Assembly: GCA_002778195.1 (NCBI GenBank)
Contig: PCDI01000009.1
Location: 770,725-834,724 of the forward strand
Length of the DNA stretch: 64,000 nucleotides
Origin: Raffaelea ambrosiae
Taxonomy: Eukaryota > Ascomycota > Sordariomycetes > Ophiostomatales > Ophiostomataceae
Direction: 5' to 3'
The position numbers and the translations under genes were made by a program. The notes beneath the pieces are model-generated. The model searched no databases and was not told the DNA's origin. It saw nothing but the letters and a program-made list of their open reading frames with translations. Each line of letters opens with the position of its first letter. Within the stretch, counting starts at the first letter, position 1. Shown here piece by piece: positions 42,701 through 56,200 of the stretch.

Positions 42701-45521
42701 ACTTTGCAAAAGAACCATCGTCATTGCCGCCTCAACATTCAGAGATAGACGGATGCTCACCTGGAAAAAAGGTGGCTGTCACGATACGTTTCAAGTAGAG
42801 TCTTCCCCTGGAAGAGCTGTCTAGAACAAGCCAGGGCTAAAGGGGTCAAACCAGAAACGAAAACCAGAAAACCCAAACAACAAACCAAAAAAGTACTTGC
42901 TGCATTTCACGTCTATTTGCCGGAGCACAATAACCGACATTTCTCTGACAATTCTCTGGCAGTTACCTGCTTCCCCGTTGTAAGGACTGGAATACACGCA
43001 AATACAGGCAGGGTTTTTGATTACTTCGACGATGATTTGAGTGCGAGCAACCACGTTCAATATTGCACGCCCGTGGTTGAATACACGGCAGTGACAGAGT
43101 AACTACGGTGTATGCACCATAGTGCCTCATCTCTTTGATCTCTTTTGTGTCCCCGGGCTTGACAGACCCCCGGTCGCGTTTCCCACCTTTCCTCCCCCCT
43201 GGACTTTTTTTATTTTTTTGCGAAGCGAAAGCAACGACACGCAGTCGATCTTCGGTCCCAGACCCGCCAGCCGTTTATGTTGTGTTGTGTTGTGTTGTGT
43301 TTTATTTTATATTATGAGCATTATTTGATCCCTTTCGTACTATGTATATTTATATTTTGTAAGCCAGAGAGAAGGGGGGCCTCACCTTGAACCTTGATTC
43401 CACGCTTGTCCGCAACGGTAAGGACAACTTTTACTATCCCGTGGCGCTGCAACCGTAGCATCTCGAGTGGAGAGCGAGCGAGAGAGAAAGAGAGAGAGAG
43501 AGAGAAAAGAGAGGGGCCCATCTCGGCTCCATTGGAAAGGGAAGATCTGGGAACATCTTTTTTCGTCTTTTTGTTCCCAATGTTTCAATTCGGGGGGGCT
43601 TGTGTGTGTGGCTTGCAGGTTGCCATAGTATTTCCTTTTTTTTCCTTTCCTCGTACTCCAGCCAGCGCTCCAGAACCTGGGCACTCTCGTTTGGAGATTG
43701 GAACTAGGAGCAGCCGGTGGGTGTGGGTTGTGAAGTGATGTCCGTCTTGTGGCTATGTGTGTGTGGATATCTTCTTGTATTGTACGAGTAATCGTACCTA
43801 TATAGATAGCAACGAGCTACTATCTATCTTAACACCGCAATTATTGCCAGCTCACACACCCTCCCACCCCTTCTTACGAGTATTGTGATTCTTCTTCTTC
43901 TTCTTTCTGACCTTCGCTTCCCACTGCGGAAGGGAAGATCCACGATTGATGAATCGTAAAAAGAGGGTATGTCTACCCTGTAACGGGGGGGGGGCGGGTA
44001 GGGAGACAAAGTAGAAAAACACACCAATTGGGAAGTCAGGCTCATGCAAGGGTTGCCAGTCTTTGGTCAGCCTCTGTGCCGTGTCTCTCTTCTATCTCTC
44101 TCTCTCTCTCTCTCTGTTGTGTCTTAGGTTTGGATGCATGTGCACACCCACGATGCATATTGTCTTGCATGCCCAGTTGAGCAGGTTTTTCAAGAGGCTG
44201 GCATGGCAGGCTGGCATGCAGGAGCACGGCAGAGAGGACGAGAGGCGGAAACAAGGAGTCGGTCCACGGGAAGCCTCGAAACCCCAGCGTCCAAATCCAC
44301 CACCCGAGGCATACAAGGCATCACAAGCGAGGTCTACCTGGAATGGGCCAACAAAATCGAACGAGAAAAGAAAAAGAAAAGAAAGGAAAAAGAGAGCCAG
44401 CTATTGGAAAGTGGAAAGGTAAAAATAAATAAAAAGGCAAAAAAAAAAAACCCGGTGCAATGAAGGAAGACACGATCGAGAGAAAAAGGATATGGAAATA
44501 ATACTTGCCATACTCTTCAGAGAGGGAAAACAAAAACCGAGGGAGCCTGGTCGAGCACGGTAGCAACGGAAACCAAATTTGATGCCGGACGGTCCTCTCT
44601 GTCGGGAAGGTAGGAAACAGGCGTGAGATGATTCTCTCGCAGTCATCGTCACATATCACGAGACCCTTGCCCAGCCACGAGGAGCCTCGGTGGAAGCAAC
44701 CATGGCAGCCAAGCAAGCCGTCTCGCAAATATTGGAAGGGGAGAGAGAGGTGATTAAACTCACACCGGTGGACGGCTTGCATATAGGGATGTGCGATGCA
44801 CGGGAGTGATCATTCTTACCTACATAGTACATGGTCGCAGTGCAGGCGCATCCCAGGCGCATCCCAAGTGCATCCCAGGTCGTGCATCATTGTGGACATT
44901 GACGTCTTGGGGAACTTCACGCCCTCCTACCCTGGCCTTGGATCAGCCACCTTGTCGTTTGTCTCTCTGGCAGTTGTGCCCATATCGTGGTCAGATACTA
45001 CTACCTATACGAGCATACATATTACGAGTAGTATGAATATGACGAGTGCAAGTAAGTACTCGTATATGAAGAGTACACCGTCATACCCGCTCACACGTGT
45101 GCACGCAAACTAGTCACTCAATATTCGTGGCGCGCCAATATGGCTGTACCGGGGAACGGCATGACGTGGAAATTTGACCACAAAGAAGAAAAAAGTAAGA
45201 AAAAACTGTGCGATGTAATCGTGACCGGGCGTGCGAACCGGATGCATGCTCGCTTTCGGCCTCTTGTCTATCCCGCATCTGATCTTCATACTACTATAGT
45301 TCGTAGCTACATAACAGCAAAGTGCTATGCACCTCCGAATATCAATATATCGCCCTGTTTCTTTGCGCCTCTCCCGCTCCGCATTCCTTGTTTGCCCAGC
45401 AGGCCAGGCGACAACCATGTCACTGTGCCGGTGGGGTTTGCTGTGCCTCCGCCCCGGTGTGGCTGGCACGGGCGTTCCTCGTTCTGTACGGTCTGCGAGT
45501 ATGTCTCCGTGTGTGGTACTC

Positions 45522-45523
<2 letters not shown>

Positions 45524-45560
<37 letters not shown>

Positions 45561-45576
45561 TCTCTCTCTCTCTCTC
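45524..45576. repeat. Compound microsatellite (TG)n(TC)n
   Basis: About 17 TG units run directly into about nine TC units. Alternating purine-pyrimidine runs of this kind can adopt Z-DNA (known property; not shown here). Confidence 0.9.
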
Positions 45577-48500
45577 TTGTCTCTCTGGCTGCGTCCGTGT
45601 GGCATTAAGCGAAGGGAGGAGGCACAGATGGAAAGATGGAAAAGGGTCCTCGCGATGGATGGCCAGGCGGAGGAGACCCTACAATAGGCAATGATGTGCT
45701 GGCCCGCTGTGCCCAACAGCTTGTCTCATCGCCTCCCTTGCTTCCGAGATGCCAATCCCTCCCTCCCCCCCCCCCACCCCTTCCCCCTTTCTCCCCCGCG
45801 CCCTGTGCTTCGCCTAACATGTGCGGTGTAGGCAATAGTTTTGTACGATAGAATTACCACCGTAGTACGGAGTAACTATGGTAACTATGACCACCTTGTA
45901 CGAGTACACCGTAACATTATCGTTTTTTTTTGGGAGGGGGGGTGATTTTCTTCTTTTTTTCTTTTTTAATGTTTCCGCGCCGGAAAACTCCACGGTAGGA
46001 TCGTCAACTCCAATCTGGGAAGAACGTCGATCACTGGACAGCCGTTGTTGCACAGGGGAGACCCGGGCACCGGAGACGGCCCCGAAACGGGAAGAAGAGA
46101 GCAACGAGACGAGGGTCTGTGGGTTTTTTTTTTGGGGGGGGGGGATTTGGGTTTCTTTTTGGCTTGTGCGAGAGTGGGTGGAGGAGAGGATTTGCAGGGG
46201 ATTTGCAATGCATTGCACATCCCCTTCCCGGCTTCTGTGTGCGGCATGCGTGTGTTTATTCAGCCCTGAAGGGACCTTTGTGCATGCATCCATCAACGTC
46301 ATCTCTATGCAGGGCGCCCGTCCTGGCAGGCCCATGCATATGTTGTTCGACGAGTACGACGAGTACGTACCCTTTAAGGTGATCCGTCTCCCCTTGCCCT
46401 AGTCAAAGCTTCCCTCTCCTTTTTTTTTTGATTGCTCCTCTCTTCTGAACACATTCCCAGCAGAATCGTCTGATCGGATGCCGCTCCGCGAATTCCGGAA
46501 TGTACACCGTAGAGACGCTCCGTAATTCCTCTGAATGGTGAAGGACAGGCGAGACAAGACAGGGGAAGCAAGGGCCAGCAAAGGGTTAGAAGCGGCGCCA
46601 AAATGCGCCAAAATGCGAGTAAGAAACTCGTACGGTGTACGAGTAGACGCATCGAGGCGACAGGACACAAAAACTGGGCCTCGTGATTGGCCCAACAGGC
46701 ACGGCAGATTGCACTTTTTACACTCCGAGGGCATATTGGCAACCCCCCCTCGAACAACTCTAGAACAGCCGTCTTGTGACAGGTAACAATAGGCGAGGAG
46801 TACGCCCTGCTAGAGTGAACTCGATGAAGTTGAGAAAGGAGAAGAAAAGAAGGAAAAGGAGACGAACCCCCCCTCCCATTCAGGAGAACGGGCAAAAATT
46901 AGATGAGGCTTCCTGTTTGTGTATGGCATTGGTTTCTCTCTTTTGTTTCTCTATTTCTTTTGTTTTTTTTCTCTTCTTTTCTGGTCCCGTTTTGGTGATT
47001 CCCTCCTGTCCATACTATGTACATACACCCCCCAACAAATAACCACCCCCTTGGAGACCAGCTCGAGATTCTGGACGCACTCTATCTTGCATGGACTGGA
47101 GCGGGCATTCTCTTGTGCGGTCCCGTATCCGCAAAGAGTAGAAAATACTCGTATAACTAATAGTATACCATAGTACACCGCATCCGGCAATGCCATCACC
47201 ATCGTCCAGATGACGCTCGCCTCCGCCAGGCCGTTGCTGTCCACAGGGTGGCCATGTGGCTTCGAAATGGGGCCAGGGAGGCAAAAGTGGTCTGGGCCAA
47301 AATGGAACAACATCGTGTCTCGGAAGTCTGTCCAGACAGCAGACAGGCCATGGACATTGGCTGCATCGTTCCGTCAATGTCTCTCTTTTTCTGCTTCTCT
47401 GTCTCTCCGGCTGGCCGTCTCTCCCTGGCAGCACGCTCACCGACGGATTGGAGACGTCGGTTTCATTGGATCCGACAAACAAAAAACGGCGGCTGGGACC
47501 AGAAGCGGTTGGAACCAGAGCTCCGGGTTGGTTGCAGAACACAGTGCCGCCCGCGGACAACAGACATCCCACTTTGTTCGTCTTTCGGCTGCGTTGCTCG
47601 TTTGAGTAGACCGTAACTGCAGACCATAGTAGTCGTTGCTAGAGGCCGTCTTGTCTCGGACCGCCGGCCAGTCACCGCGAGACTCCAGAAGAGGGAAATC
47701 ACACGCGTGCGCACTACGCACGCACGCACGCACACCTCCTCCCTCACCGACCTTCTCCCTTGCTGCGCTGTCCCCAATGGCAGTCTCCGCTCTGCTCGCC
47801 GGATAGCAACACACCCCCCTGTTTGTTTTTTCGGGACGGAGACCCGACCAGAGGGATCACCTTTTTAGCGGGACCCGCCACAAAAACGTGAATTTCCATA
47901 GTGTACATAGTAGTTACATACTATGTAGTTACACCGTATTGTACATAGTCTTTTTTCCAGAGAATCGAGGGAAGAACAACACACAGGAGAGACCATGGAG
48001 AAACACTTTAAGAGTTTCTTTTTAGGAAGCGTCCCCTTTTTCACACTTGGCCGCGGCTCTCCTGTGCGCGTCCTAGTCAGCGGCCGGCGTCTGCGTGGAG
48101 AAATGCTAACGAGTCCATGCAGCCACTCCCAAGAAGCGTGGTTTGTGCTCTGTGCGAGTACGAGCACTAGAGAGAGACACACACGCGCAGGATCAGCAAT
48201 TCTTCAATTCCCATTCGACGGTTGACGAGAAACGGGCTTGCGCTTTTCTTTTTGTTCCCGCGTTGCCTAGAGAAAGGGGAGATGACGCAGATGCGTTGCA
48301 CTCGCACAGGGGAGGCATGCCTGACACGGACAAGCCCAACCGGCGGGTCGGCCTTAGACAAGGTTTGCCAAGCCAGCATTTCTGAAAGAAATATACCATA
48401 GTACTACCATAGTCGTAGTGTGTACTATGGTAAAATAAATTAAACAAAAAAGCAAGAAAAAAAAGGAACCCCCAGGAGAGCGAGAGCGAGCCCGCGCTAG

Positions 48501-48677
48501 CTTCATACGGGACGCCGGAGACGCGCTACGAAACGGACCAGAAGAGCTCTCTTGGAACGGCATAGCACGCTTGTTTATTTGATTGGATTTTATTCTCGTT
48601 CTTTCTTCTTTTCTTGTCCCACCACACAGCAAGTATGCATAGGGAGTAGCGCAACCCATAGTGCAGGGAGATCGTAT

Positions 48678-48678
<1 letters not shown>

Positions 48679-48709
<31 letters not shown>
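48679..48709. repeat. Homopolymer T31
   Basis: Thirty-one consecutive T on the plus strand. No adjacent target-site duplication or element body was recognised that would make it a retroposon tail. Confidence 0.85.
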
Positions 48710-48710
<1 letters not shown>

Positions 48711-51700
48711 GTCAGCAACGAAAGAGGGGAGGAGCTGTGGCCTGCCAAGCAAGGTACGAGTACGAGTCGAGACTTGCTTGGTGGCTTGCTTGGACTGTGT
48801 GGCTTGCTTGTGAGTGGCTGTCAAGGCTGCTGCCGTTGCTGTCAGTGGCTGTTTTTGTTAGCGGCTGTCAGCCCCAGTGCCGCCCGCGCCGCCAAGTGGC
48901 TGCCTGTTGTTATTAGTTAGTGGCTTTCAGTAGCTGTCAGTGGCTGTGGACTACTGCCCAATGACACAAGTGGCTGACCAGTTGGGCTTGCGAGTACGAG
49001 CATCACCATACGAGCAGTTTGGTATGGGAGGCTATTTCTCCCAGACCGTCCCCTCCCCACTACTCTCGAGACATGGTCTATCCCGGCTTGGAGGCAGCAG
49101 ACCAAAAAAATCTCCTAGGCGGCTTCCCCCCCTCCCCGTCTCCGTCTCCTCCTCTCTCTATTTCTCTCTACATAGTACATAGTACTGCTACTATGTATGA
49201 AACGATGGCAGAGGAAGCAAAAAGAGGGCCGGCGGATCCTCCGGACGGGTTCGGTCTGTCACGGATCTTTTTCCCGGCAGCCTCTACTGGTACGCGAGAA
49301 TCCTTCGAGGACGGCCCCCTCGCGCCTCACATACTCTGTACATACTCGTACTACTCAACACAACACAGCACCATACACAGACACAGACCCTGTCCCATCT
49401 GCTCGCTGGGCCTTCTCAGCCTGGCCTCCCCGGGCTGTGCAACCCGGTGATTTCCCACCACCGCACTCCTTTATGTGTCGCCCTCTTCGTTCTTCACCTG
49501 TCGACATATGCATCATCGATGTAAGTTGGTACTAGCGCTGCAGACTAGAAAAATTACAGGGACGCTCGACTCTTTGGAAATCGATGCTGGAAGAACACAG
49601 AAAAATAAAATAAAAGGGCATCAGGGTCATGCACGAAACATGCTTCCTGCGCAAAAGGCCCCAAAAAAACCCAAAGATCGTTCGCGGGCAGATTCCGAAT
49701 ATGGCATTCGCCGGCAGGGCCTAACGACTTTGTAGTTAATGACGGGGATACTTTTGTACATAAAGCTCCGCGGAAGAAGCACCGAGCCGACAAAGGACCG
49801 CAGATCAAGAAGGCGTACACGTACACACACACACACACACACACAAACCCCATGTAGAGAAACTCTGAACTCGCCCCCCCTAAGAGAGCTCATCTTGAAG
49901 GGGATACGATGCACCAAGGCGGCGCATGAGCAGAAGGCCAAAAAGAGACACAAGCCACAATGGTCTATGTTGTATGATGAACACACAGGCAGCCAGAACG
50001 ACGCCCAAAGACGCCCAAAGACGCCCCAAGGCTTCAGCCCCTGGTCCTAGAGGGATCCACCCCCCACCGGGACATGCAACTGTCAGGCCATAATTCTGTG
50101 CCGGACTGGCGGGCTGGGGTGGGCTCTAGAAGGGAAGGGGGGGGGAACCTTACCGAGATTGTCATGGCTTTTGTGTAGCACTGGGGAAAGAGAGTTTCTG
50201 GGAGAGGGGGTGGGGGGGGAGGCAGGAAGGAAAACTCACAAGAAAACAGGAAAAAAAAAAGCAAATACATGTACTATGTATGTTGCCAATCTGGCTGCGT
50301 TAAGAGAGGAAGGGGGGGGGGCTCCAGTGATCAATGCGGGTGTGTGTGCTGCTTGATGTGTGTGCTATGCATGCACGAGAATACATCCAGCCTAGCTACG
50401 GCATATCTGCATGTCACACGCCGTTTGTGTTTTTTTTTTTCTTGGGCGAGGGGGGGGGTGGGTAGTGGAGGACATGCCAATACTTGCAAGAAACTGGAAA
50501 AACTTCACAACCTTTCATGTTTTTAGGGGGGCTGGAGACAGCTAAAGGTTTCTCTCCAACGAGAAACAGCGAGTGCCCGGAAACAGAGACGACCGAAAGA
50601 AGGAAAGAAAATTCAAAAAAAAAAAAAAAATCGAACGATCCAAAGAGTTGGCCCGCAGGAGGGCGATGAAGAAAGGGTGAAAGGGTGTGAAGGGGACAAA
50701 AGAGACAGGGTTGTGGGAGATGCAGGAAGTCATTTAGTGAGCGTGTGAGTGAGCGAGTGTGTGTTAAAGAGTGCAAGGCAGGATGCAGAAGGAAGCATGC
50801 ATGTACCGTGGTATAAAAAAGCAAAAGAAAGGGCCAAAAGGACACCGAAAAGTTTAAAAGACACGAGAGGGAAAAAAAAAAAAAAAAGGATGCATGTTCA
50901 TCTTTTGATGACGCCCGTTTTCCGAGTTGGGTTTGCCGGTTTGCTGGTTTACGGGTTTCCTAAATCTCCTGAACTTCATGATTTTTATGACTCCCACAAC
51001 TTTGCAAGGTTCTGGTTACCAAAGACAGATAGGAAAGAAAAAGGAAAGACTGTGAAATGACAAGACCTTCTCTGTGCTGCGTCGGTTGTGCATGCCGAGT
51101 CCCGACCAGGAAACAAGATGGAAACAACTGTCGTTGTCTTTGATGGGATTTGTGCCGCGGGAACAGAGCAAGTGCCTCGAATGGATCTCGGCAGCTTTTG
51201 ATCATTGCTTTGGCTCGATCCATGGGTGGTAGTATTGCCTTGGCTATGAGCATTATTGCCTTGGTTCTTTCTTCTCCAAAACGTCCCGGCGGATGCGGTC
51301 TTGATTTGGCCTATTTTTTATTTTTTATTTTTTATTTTTTATTTTTGCCACCTTCCCGCCTGTGCCGTTTGAACCGACCCTTTAGGGAAACTGGCCGTTC
51401 GTAACTGCACACTGTATGGTGTAAGCTGACACGGGAAGAGACATGTTTATTTTGGGACTTGGCGCCGCCGCGGGCGAAAGCTTGGGCCGGTCTGGTTTTT
51501 GCCCAAGGTTCTCGGTAAAGATATCTTGTACTGACCATAGCGTAGATGGAGGAACTACAGATCATCTTACATGATCAGGTACCAAGCGCATGCCCCATAG
51601 TGCGGCATATGCCGTCTACTCGTACATCGAGCCGTTGCCTTCCTTTGCTTACATTCGTCGTGGCGCTGTATCTTACACAGCAAAAGAAGAAGAGAGGCGA

Positions 51701-52215
51701 TCCGCCGAGAGCGAAGGGGGGAAGAGACGCCTCCAAAATAAAAAATAAAAAGAGAGAAAAACAAATAAAAAGAAGGCGCGAAAACAAAGGCTTTTTTTAA
51801 AATAAAATAAAAAATCTGTGGCGTAGTTGGGGAGCGATGGCCCTCGAAACCCGTTCCGTCAATAGGAATCAAGACAGCCGGTGGGCAGACAAAAACAAGG
51901 AGTTAAGCCCTGTGCAAGTCCGCGCCTAACGAGACATAGTCCAGTCACGACGACTCTTCCGTCCGAGAAGGGGGCACGATTTCCATCGGGGGCAGAGTGC
52001 TCCGACGCTTGGTTTCAGACGGTGCCTGATGGCGGGCGACCCACGGAGGCGAAATGGAGGCGCCCAACGGGGAAGACGGAAAGGAAGGCGGAAAGGAAGG
52101 TTTAGCGAAAAACGCGAGAGCACAACTACTTTGTACATAGTAAGTCGAAGGGGTGAAGAGAACGGGGACGATATGGGTCGCCCAAGAGGACCCGGTCCCC
52201 GAGACTTGGCTCCCA

Positions 52216-52322
52216 GGGCTGGGTTCGAGGCTGGTTCGAGGCTGGTGAGGGCCTAGCGAGGGCCTGGCGAGACCTAGCGAGGGCCTGGCGAGGCCTAGTG
52301 AGGGTCTGGTGAGGGCTGGTCG
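52216..52322. repeat. Degenerate 11-12-bp minisatellite
   Basis: About eight units of GAGGGCCTAGC or GAGGGCCTGGC, preceded by two copies of GGTTCGAGGCT. GC-rich against its surroundings. Confidence 0.8.
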
Positions 52323-52754
52323 GAGGCGGCCGAAACATGCAAAGGGCGAGGCCAACCGAGCGCGAGCGACAGGGAAGGGCGGGCAGGAGGACGTCGAACA
52401 AGGCGCCGCCCGCACGACAGGGCTCCCAAGATCAGGCAATGCTCAGAGACATCGGGGCTTCTAGCGACTCGTAATGGCAACTAGGCAAGCCACTGGTCCC
52501 AAGCGACGGGATCCCCCCAAGAGGCAAGGAGAGAGAGGCTCGGAGCTCGGGTGGGCAAACATCCCATCCCTCCCTCCCGAGAGCCAACGGGGCGGGCGCT
52601 AATAGGCATGGACGCGAGCACGAAACGAGGGGCCAATGGCATGGGCTGGAATAGCATGAGCTTGGACGTCTCCCTGATACGAGCCGGGGAGGCAAAGCAA
52701 CGGACGCATGTGGTTGGTGATGTTACGAGTACCGTGTCAAGAGGATGGGGAGGC

Positions 52755-52890
52755 GAAGACAAAGAGAAAGACACAAGGGGAAAAAAGAAAAAAAAAGAAA
52801 GAAAGAAGAAAGAAGAAAGATAGAAAGAAAGAAAGACAAAAAAGAAAAAAGAAAAAAGAAAGAAAAAAGAAAGAAAAGAAAGACAAAAAG
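52755..52890. repeat. Purine tract (A/G) of about 135 bp
   Basis: Almost uninterrupted AAAG/AAAGA units on the plus strand. Homopurine tracts can form triplexes (known property; not shown here). Confidence 0.85.
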
Positions 52891-53079
52891 GGGGGGTCAA
52901 AGACAGGTGAGCCAAAACGGTTGCCCGTGCCGGGTGCAACAGTGTTTATTGATTCTTGTTCTTTTTGATTCTCACGGGTCTTTCGATTGTGCTTTGATCC
53001 GTTTTCGGTCTTTTCTTTGGGTGTCGTACTTTGTAGATTTCTTTTGGTGTAATAGCAGATTTCTTTTGTGGTTCCTTTT

Positions 53080-53205
53080 TTTCCCTCTGTTCCTCCTTTC
53101 CTCTAAATCGATCCTTCTTTTCCTCTGTTCCTCTTTTCCTCTAACTCGTTCCTTCTTTTCCCCTCTGTTCCTCTCTTCCTCTGACTCGTTTCTTTTCTGT
53201 TTCTT
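53080..53205. repeat. Pyrimidine-rich repeat, three units of about 41 bp
   Basis: Each unit contains CCTCTGTTCCTC, a TTTCCTCT segment and a (C/T)TCGTTCCTTC-like end, with mismatches. Confidence 0.75.
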
Positions 53206-56200
53206 CTCGTCCCAGCTGCCTATTCGGCCTGTCATGTCCGGGTGAACAGAAAGAAGCCCATTCTTGCCAGTGGCCCAACCTGTCTCACTTTCCCGTGTCT
53301 CACTTTCTTCCTTTTTTTTCATGTTTCTCTCTCACCGCATCGAAGAAGGAACGAGGCAGGCCTCCCCTACCGAGCCACTGCCTCGTCACGAACATTTCCC
53401 ACACTCTTTTTCTCTTTTTGTCTTGTTCCCCGACAAACATGTCTCTGCGTCCCGTGTCTCTCCTTTTGTTTTCTTCCTCGTGCGCGGATGGGCATAGCTG
53501 ACTAGTGGCTCGCTCGCTACCAGCTAGTTAGTTGCCGCCATGCTACATAGCATGTACGAGGCGAACTCCAACAACACCAGCTCTTCCCTCCCTTGCTTTC
53601 CCATTCTTCTTGGCCCTCGTTTCCCAGCTCGCGGGGAAAACTCCGTCATATGTACGCGAGTGGGTCCTGCCACACTTTCTTCTCTCGTTTGCCTGTCATG
53701 TTTGGGGACAAGGGTGCCCACTCTGGCCCCCCCCCCTTGTTGATCGACATGGCCGCTTGGAGATCGCCCAGAAAGCCTAGCTTTCTTCAGCTTTTGGTGC
53801 GTGCGAGAGAGGGCGAGCGGCACGAGTACGAGTGCAGGGTAGCTCACACAAGTGAGGTAATGGAAATCGAGCAAGGATATGGGGCCACTACGGGCTACCT
53901 AGTACGTATGGACGTAGGGTTGCCCTCTTTAATCTCGAATCGTACGAATATGCTTTCTTTTTTTAGTTTTTTTTCGACTGAGACACGCAGGTGCTCTACC
54001 ACGGCGCAGCCTCTTTTTTTTGTTTCTTGCTTTTTTCCCTTTGCTTGTCTGACTGTTTGGCCAGTGATTTTCTTGGGGAATTTTTGTTATTTTATTTATT
54101 TCTGTTATTTTATTTATTTTTGCTATTTTATTTAATATTATTGATTGATTGATTGATTTTGATTTTGATTATTTTCTTTCCCACTCTCGGCCCTCTCTTT
54201 TTCTCTTTATACCCTTGTTTTCTTTTGCCCCCATCACTCGCTTCTTTTCTTTTTTCTTTTTTTCTCACGCCCCATATTCCCTCTTCAGGAATGCAATACG
54301 TTCCCTTTCGTGACGATGCGTCCGCGATCGATCCACAGGTGGACCTATACTTTTGCTCGTAACTGTTTAGGCCTCGACACCGTCGGTTGCCGTGGCCATC
54401 GTACCATGTAGTCTGCTTAACGTGAAGCTTCCACGAGAGTGAAGCTTGCGATGGACAATGTCATGTTGTCTCCACACCTCCCGTACTTCTTCCCCAACCC
54501 GAGGCCTTGTCACCTACGGTCTGAGCAGGACGGAAGCGTTCGGGGTCCGTCGGCCCCCTCCCCTTCTCCCAAAAAGAAAGAAAGAAAGAAATGAGGGCCA
54601 GGCAAGTGTTGCGTCCTGTGGTGTCCTGCCACTTTTTGGTCCTTGGTATCTTGCCACTTTTTTTTTAATTTATTTTTTATCACATTTTTTTCTGCGGCTT
54701 GCCCTTTTCTTGTTTGTCGGGAACTTTTGGGCCGGAAGGACAGCACGAGAGAGCCGGAAACAGACTTGAGCCAGACCCAGAGGACGACGAAAAAGAAGAA
54801 GACCGGCTGACCAGACCGAAAATGCCGGAAGACCATCGAGGAGGCCTTGTCAGCCAGACAAGGGTAGGACCCTGTTGTGCCATGCGTGCAAGTGCCAATG
54901 CAAATGCAAGTGCCAATGCAATGACAAGCATGAACCAGCACGCGTCGTCGTGATTTCGCTTGCTCATTTGCGCTTGCGCCTGGCTCTCCAAGTCGAAAAA
55001 ATCCAAGCAACAAGGCACAAAAGTACAAGATGGTATGCGGTCAGGCTTAGGGATAATGCATAGTAACTAGATGGTCTGGAGCTTAAGATACACTGCACTA
55101 TGTAGTTAGTGTTTTTTTCATTGATCTCACCGCATGATCTAATCTTGCGGTAGTTCGTTCACCTGAGGTGAGGTTGATTTAATTCTATTTTTCTGTGATC
55201 TTATTTCCTATTCATCCTCGACTATGTATGCCATGGTTCGACAGAGCGCCATGCTGTCTTCCGATGCCTCCTCCTCATTACCATGAAATGAGTTTCCCGA
55301 AGGCGTACCAAACTTTGCTGGAGACCGAACCACGGTGACCCCTGGGGATGTGGCTGGGCCACAGACACATGGCAAAAAAATAAAAATAAAAAATAAAAAA
55401 GCAAGGCGAAGAAGGGGAGCAAGCATGGCGTCCAGGGATCAGAACAACCGGGGAGCGGGCACGCGCGCCCCATTGCCACACTAGGGCTTGGTTGTTAATC
55501 TCTCGACTGCCGTAAGCCCATATGCCTTGCTGCCCCTTCCATCTTACAGGGTCCTGCTAAACTACTATGTATGGCAGTAGCCCCCATTCATATGCGGAGT
55601 CCAGTCGAGGCAAAAAAGGCAAAAAATGGCAGAGCTTCGGTGAAAGCAGAGCCAGTGTGGAAAGAAAGTGGGCAAAATTACGAGCAGGGGGGTTGAATTG
55701 GGCCGAGGAGAGTACGGTGTAAGAGCTGACTACTGGGCGTCTTTTGCCCACTATGGCCGACAGGGTAACAACGGAATAGTACACCGCAACATATGTAGTA
55801 CAACTGCTTCCTAGGATTCCCATGCATGCAGTCAGATATCTCTGCTGCTCTCTCGGTATGCGATCTCACAGACCCTGCCGAGCTGACGGGCTTCTAGTGG
55901 CTTGTGCCAAGCAGACAGCATGCCAAGCAGACAGCGTGCCAATTGTATCGCATTTCATTTCCCATCTGAAAAAAAAAAAAAGATGAGACTGCTCTTGCGT
56001 CTGTCGACTCTCTCTTGCCGGGCATCCCCTCGTGTGGTCGAGCGGCCGTGTGGTCGTCTCTGTGGTCACCTCCGTCTTGGGGTCGGCTTGGTATGGGTGT
56101 TTTTTACTTTTTTTTCGGCTTCTTTGTCTTGACTGTTCCTGATGATCTTTGCTTGTCTTTGCTTGTCTTTGCTTGTCTTTGATCGTCTTGGATTGTTGCT

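Larger units (their letters stand above)
38057..44000. other. Gene desert, part 2
   Basis: No supported gene. It holds a 30-35-bp minisatellite (38985-39124), an 11-bp repeat (39686-39718), a 9-bp AAGACACGC repeat (about 41057-41089), GGCT and A-rich repeats (42430-42650), a TGTGT repeat (about 43276-43300), and (GA)n near 43484-43506. TACATAG/CTATGTA motifs occur near 38636, 39753, 39788, 40507, 40878-40913, 41244, 41536 and 43339. Low-complexity ORFs only. Confidence 0.6.
44001..50000. other. Gene desert, part 3
   Basis: No supported gene. It holds an 11-bp CAGGCGCATCC repeat (about 44843-44875), a compound (TG)n(TC)n microsatellite (45524-45576), CGCA repeats near 47720, a T31 run (48679-48709), a GTGGCTGTCAG-type degenerate repeat (about 48775-48955) and (CA)n near 49826-49846. 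TACATAG-type motifs cluster at 44821, 47010, 47900-47945 and 49168-49197. Many TACGAGTA/TACTCGTA copies occur. Confidence 0.6.
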
